The notes beneath the pieces were generated by a model. That model saw only the letters and a program-made list of their open reading frames with translations. It was not told the origin of the DNA and made no database searches. A DNA stretch of 64,000 nucleotides, from the NCBI GenBank assembly GCA_015227615.1, contig JAALGZ010000001.1:2294001-2358000 (forward strand). The letters run 5' to 3'. Positions within the stretch are counted from its first letter, which is position 1. Every line of letters starts with the position of its first letter. Both the position numbers and the translations under genes were made by a program. This DNA is from Labyrinthula sp. Ha. Its lineage: Eukaryota; Sar; Bigyra; Labyrinthulida; Labyrinthulaceae. Below, one piece after another: positions 58,732 to 64,000 of this stretch.

Positions 58732-61700
58732 ATCAAAGTCAGTTCCGTAGAATCAAAAGTTTTGAGGTTGTGGTGTCTGTGAATTTTATAAAATATCCCT
58801 GCTTCTAACTTTGGTAATGTCACGTTGTTTTTTCTGTTATTTCTATAAAATCTACAGGATACATGTATTACATTCTTTACTTAAAACCTCCAACTATACA
58901 ACAACAGCTAGTTAGTTTTATAGTTATATTACATTAGTTTATAACAAAATTATCAATTAGTTTATAAGGAACAGTAAATAATGCTGGTTCCAAGCAAGTT
59001 GTTACCTAAACTTTCCCGCTCTGTTGTGAATGCTCCAGGAGCCTAGCACTAAGCAAAAAAAAAGACTTTCTTCAGAAGACTGAACTATAACCTGAAAATT
59101 CATTTAATTTTATTATATAATAAATGTTACTAAAATCACCTTATGTAATTTCACAATGACCTGTTTTCATATGATCACTATTTTGGGAAACTGGTTAAGT
59201 GCATAGAACCGGGTTCTACCATCTCACCCTTCAAGATTAAGAAATTTATGGCATAGCTACAAAAGCAAGGTCTCAGTTCTAATTTCTTATATCACATACA
59301 TTTGAAGAAATTATGAAAAGGCAATCATATCCAAGTGAAATATGACTCTTGGTCTGTTTTAGGAGTATATTCTTCAAGCTAATGAAAGCAGAGAATATAT
59401 TAGTGAATGCGAATAGTTACAACAATTTTATTCCAGGAATAACATTTTCATGGCCATACTAATTTCTAATACTCTATGTGTTTATTAATTTATGGTATTG
59501 ATACATAAGGGACTTAAATTTCAAACCATTGCCCTTGTGTATTGAAAGATCTCAAGAAACCATGTATCTCTAGAATGGTGGCCACTTGTACCTATCGTAA
59601 AGTTAGCTAAAATTTAAATTTTTGTTGCTTTTTGCCAGCAAAAGTGGAGTTCTAAGGTTCAAAAACTATATCCCTTAGTAGTATTAATTTAATATTAATA
59701 GCCCTTTTTCTCCTATATCAAATGGCCGAATACTTACAGGTATTATTTTACATTGGATGTATTATTTGGTTAGGTCTACTGCATAAACACAGTGGCATGA
59801 TGAATTCCGACTTAATATTTCACCAAGTTCATAAGAAATTTTCTTAGCGAGCAAATGACGGAAGGCATGTTTAAGTCAACTTACTCATTGGGTTAGGAAA
59901 CTCCAAATCACCTCAAAGAAGCTAAGTCATTACTCTGTTATTTAACAGCTCACTGATCTGAAGTAATTCTTATCCCATGTTATTTGAGTTGTAGGTATTA
60001 TTCGATTGGTGTGAAAAAGATTGTACCATCTCGATGTGAAGAAACAGGAGACATGAAGAAGGTGAACCTAGACTCTTATTCTAAGTAAACAGTTTTTGAC
60101 CTACCGATAAAGACTAATAAACTACTTTGACTTTAGATAATATCCTCTGATGAAGGGTTAAGGGGGGGTAGAATTAACAGGAATATTTTCATCGAGGCTA
60201 AACGGTTAATATAATGAACAATTAGTTCTTGTTTTCGTAACTTGGATTCGTGTGCTTGCGTCATATAGGTACAAACAAGGTTGCTCTATACACAACTCCG
60301 CTGAGAAAATTAGTTAAAAATTTTCCAAGGTAATATAATTATAATTGCAGATTATTTATAGGATTATTGATAAAAATTAAAATATTGAACACATTATCGA
60401 GGGTACTGGAAACTGTTATCCTGACGTTATAAAGTAGCAGCTAAATATTTGACTTAAGACGTAGTGCATCCTCACACTAAATCCCAAGTTTAAAAATATT
60501 AAACTAAAAAGAAAATTATTTTCATAGTTTAATGAAGTACACCGGAGATGATTAAGAAACTGCTTCTATCTGGGCACACGGTGTATATTTGAACATTTTG
60601 TAGACTAAACTTCAAGAATGGTATAACGGAAGCAATCTAGTAGAGATCAATGTCATCGTACCCATGAACCTAAATACCCGCATTATTACTTTTTGCGCCA
60701 CATAAAACTCAAAGAATGCTAAATATTGATAAAACAGTGTATGAACATATTTACAAAAATTTGCCTCAAATTAATTAGAGTGAGAGTTCATAGAGTCACC
60801 ATGTGGGTTTCTGCGATTGAATACTGTAAATGACATTGTTGTTAGCTTTTTACGATTACAAAGAATTGAAGCACAATTTTAGAAGAAAAAGTTGTGTTTT
60901 CATTCAAGATCTAATGCAAAAACCTTTGCTCCCGTTGAGCTTGTGCGGGGCAAGGGGGATAACCACATTTATATAAACTGCAGAGGGTCTTGTGTGATAA
61001 CAATAAGACGGAAAGAAGAAGCAACGATTAAATGGTAGTATATTTTAAGCTTAGAATTAAATTTAGACGATGCATTTGAAGTCGTCTTAATCATTGGTAG
61101 AATTCGATACATCGAATATTAAGGTTACGCAATGAAGCTATGCACCAGAAATATTTAAGTGAAAAATAGATTTAATATAGGTTCTTAGTTTAACCTACTT
61201 TTATAATTACTTAATAGCATGAATTGAAAAAAGGAGACAAAGTCGACTCCGATGCACAATAGTTTTTTTTATATGAGTTGAAGATCAGGCGAAAGTCGCA
61301 AAATTGCTATGCTTTTGACAAATAACTGGTGATACATTTTCTAGCAGGTCATAAGAATCACACTCCAGTTCCATTCATTTCTGCGTGCTTCCTTTGTATC
61401 TTCAATGTCGTTTTTTGGTCTTTTAATTTCTCGTTAGCTTTCTTCTTTCAAGCCGAGTACACACGAAATTAATAAAAGTGCTCGCTTGATGAATAAGAAA
61501 AAGGGAAATTTTGAGTGAATATACCATTTTATGTTTTAATATTCACAAAATAATTCTAGAACGGTAGGATTATGATACCTTTATGAATATTTTAATGGTT
61601 TATTAGCTTAGATTCATCAATATGCAAGATGAAATGAGAATTTGAGACCACCAATGTCAGCACAAACATAAATGATATCTGTTAGCACGTAAAATTCTTT

Positions 61701-63240
61701 AGTTTCGCACGTTCGGGGGTTTGTTCAGAATACTGGTATTTTGCTGACCAATAGTTGTATTGATGTGAACAACTATTCCCTTTTGCTGACTAATGATTGT
61801 ACATAGCAATAAAAATAAAATATATCTACAGAGAAGTATTCATAGCCACATAATAATATAGGAATGAGCTACCGAGGTCAAACCGCAAAGATATACACTC
61901 TCTGAAGATTCACATCAAGATTGTATTCCAGGTCATTCTGTCCCTTGCAATACAGAATTAAAAAGTACAGGGACTCAGGAACCAAGTTCAGATTTCCAAA
62001 ATTGTTGAAGCCTTAGGTTGGTTACGAACTAATAACAACAAAGTAATCAAAATTGAATTGTTGCCAAGTATGTCGACTTCCCAAGTACTGCGTATCCAGG
62101 AGTAAGGACATATGAAATCTAGTTGCAGTTATGTATATGAGTAATTCTACCGCTCTCTTTGAAGTTTAATTTAAGGTAGCTTCATTGACAGTAGCCCATT
62201 CATACACTTGACATAACGGATTTGAGAGCTGTTTTTAGGCAGAGGAGTCACTCCTATGATCTTACATGAACGCAAAGACATGAACGTACATTTAATATAG
62301 CTGGACCATCAACCGTTTCGTCGAGTACAGTTGTGACGATATAGACCATAGTTATTAGTCCTACTCTTTGAAGGATTAGCCAAGTAACATTACATGAAAC
62401 AGTTCTTGGAGCATTCACCAGTGGGTATTCATATGCAAGCTCTAGCATTGGGATATTGATACCACATTTAGGAAACCTGGTCCCAAGTATTTCTTGATGG
62501 AGGCACTTTTATCACCATTGCACTATACAGTAATGACTTTGGACTTCATGATTAAGTGAAGTTATATACCAATGTTTGTTAGAGATAAAGAATGTAGCAA
62601 TGGGACACTGAAGAAACTACACGATTTCTATGATCCCAGTTGAATAAATGTGATCTGAGAATATTTCGATTTTGATGTTTGAAAAAATGTGAAGACAAGT
62701 TTGCCTGGAGAGAAGAAATATAAAGGAAAGTTGGTTGTTACGTAGGAGATCATAACCGAGCCCCGGGAAAGTTATTGCCATGTTTACAGCAAAGTATCTC
62801 TACAAAACTAAGACACGAATGAAAAAGTCATGAGATCCACTCACACTGTGCTGCTTGACCTATTCATCCGAATTGATTTCCCGCACGACAACTTGATGAC
62901 CGGAATTTTTTATACTTTGGGTGAGCCTGGGGTTGAGCAGTTGAACAGCTGTAGAAAGATAGCACCGTACATGTACATGACTGCAGCATTTTGCATGCAA
63001 ATCCACCACACGGACCAGGTAAATTTACCACGACACATCACATGGATAATCAAATCTGTAATCTAAGAACATCACATGTCTAATTTCCGATATATACACT
63101 TGGAAAAAGTTGAAGGGTACAGCATATACACACATTTCAATAGATATATTGGGTCCATGTCACATGTGGACATCCTAGAATTTTTCAAGTAATTTGCTAA
63201 TTGCTCTTTAAGGCTTGAAAACTAATATTTCAGCTTCAAC
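58732..63240. other. 4.5-kb AT-rich gene desert
   Basis: No plausible gene, RNA or element; the open frames 62254-62448 (minus) and 62830-63066 (plus) show no recognisable protein. The 3' end of the transposon that follows may extend into this stretch, but I could not find its terminal repeat. Confidence 0.45.
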
Positions 63241-64000
63241 CTATAGCAACTTAGTAATGAGCAACCGTGTTTTTTTTAATCCTCTGGTTTGATTAACAAA
63301 TTTTCCTTGCGCAAGCATGGTCTCTGAGTAGAAGAACTCCTGCAAAGTGTTGTGTGCACTTTTGTGAAGCATATCAGCAGTTATCAGGAGTGATCAGATT
63401 AAAACTTTGTCTTTTCCACATTTTAAGCAAGCTTCTTTGATACCCCCAGGACTAACATCGTCCCCAACTGTTAATGTCTGCAAGCTCTGGAAAACATTCT
63501 ATTTAGTTACAGATTTGATCAATGCCCAACTCATTTCAAAAGGATTCAATGGAGCACTGTAATGAGCTAATCTTAAAAACTGGAAACTGGCTTGCATCTT
63601 TTGAATAAAATGTTCTTCAATCCTGCTATCGAAAGGGGCATTGATCAAAACAATATCAATCTCACACATGGCAATTAACTCTTCAATTGTTGAAACAAGA
63701 AGAGATTAAATCCCTGCATCGTGATCAGCTTTGGTAACACTTTGGAGCCTCGAAATAATTATTATGACTTCAAAATCCTCTGAGATTGTACCAAAAAAAT
63801 TTCGGATTTACTCTTCTGGCATTCAAGTGCCTTTCGCAGCCCTAGTTCCTCTCCTTGAACAACTTTTGTTCCTTGACAAGAATAGATTAGAATTCATCTC
63901 ATTAACAGGACTGAAATTTTCTCCTTCTCCTTGCAAGCTGATGCATCTTCATACAAAGTTTCTTCGTTTGATTCTATTTGCTCTGATGTAAACTCCAACT
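63241..64000 (-). pseudogene. Tc1/mariner-like (DDE_3) transposase remnant, cut by window end
   Basis: Minus-strand translation gives, from right to left, NSNLFLSRNKSCSRRGTRAA (the E/D-x-x-F-x-L...R-x-x-x-x-S-R-R-G strand after the first catalytic Asp), then IDIVLINAPFDSRIEEHF (the second catalytic position, usually iDNApiH; here Asn-Ala without the Asp), and FLRLAHYSAPLNPFEMSWAL followed by IKSV (the L-P-x-Y-S-P-x-L-N-P-I-E-x-x-W block with the third acidic residue). The C-terminus runs to a stop at 63241-63243 (RLLITKLL). Several in-frame stops and the altered second Asp show it is dead. It belongs to the IS630/Tc1/mariner superfamily. The N-terminal DNA-binding part lies beyond the window. 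Confidence 0.72.

Overview
The window is nuclear DNA of a single-celled eukaryote. It is AT-rich and holds eukaryote-specific genes: the RNA polymerase III subunit RPC82, the U3 snoRNP protein UTP6, the cytosolic Fe-S factor NAR1, a Roco GTPase, a CAMK-type kinase and a 7TM protein. Genes use the standard code. Reading the frames against each other shows GT-AG introns of only 28-31 nt in four genes. I cannot place the organism further.

Layout. 0-12.3 kb is mobile-element territory: a LINE endonuclease remnant (minus strand, about 0.5-1.1 kb), a Ty3/Gypsy-type LTR element (3443-11244, with both LTRs) and a small hAT-like element (about 11.95-12.26 kb). 12.9-16.3 kb is a Roco-TIR gene. 17.8-18.2 kb may hold a small gene. 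20.9-22.4 kb is NAR1. 22.6-24.7 kb is a decayed coding stretch of unknown origin. 27.0-28.2 kb is an orphan gene. 35.2-40.7 kb is a tight convergent pair: RPC82 and a 1,202-residue helical protein. 46.8-47.9 kb is a 7TM protein with an EGF-like N-terminus. 51.7-53.5 kb is a convergent kinase/SpoU-methyltransferase pair. 54.1-54.7 kb is a second hAT-like element with a perfect 8-bp target duplication. 55.8-58.7 kb holds a thioredoxin-fold protein and UTP6, both on the minus strand. A Tc1/mariner-like transposase remnant runs off the right end. Between these lie long AT-rich stretches with no recognisable gene.

The most unusual object is the LTR element. Downstream of its integrase it carries, on the same strand, a chromodomain, a SANT/Myb-like segment, a retropepsin-like protease and then an MT-A70-family adenine methyltransferase directly before the 3' LTR. 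It is an old, broken copy, but this order of a chromatin reader plus an adenine-methylation writer looks worth following up. The host genes otherwise cover housekeeping (Pol III transcription, small-subunit rRNA processing, rRNA/tRNA methylation, Fe-S assembly) and signalling (Roco-TIR, kinase, 7TM).
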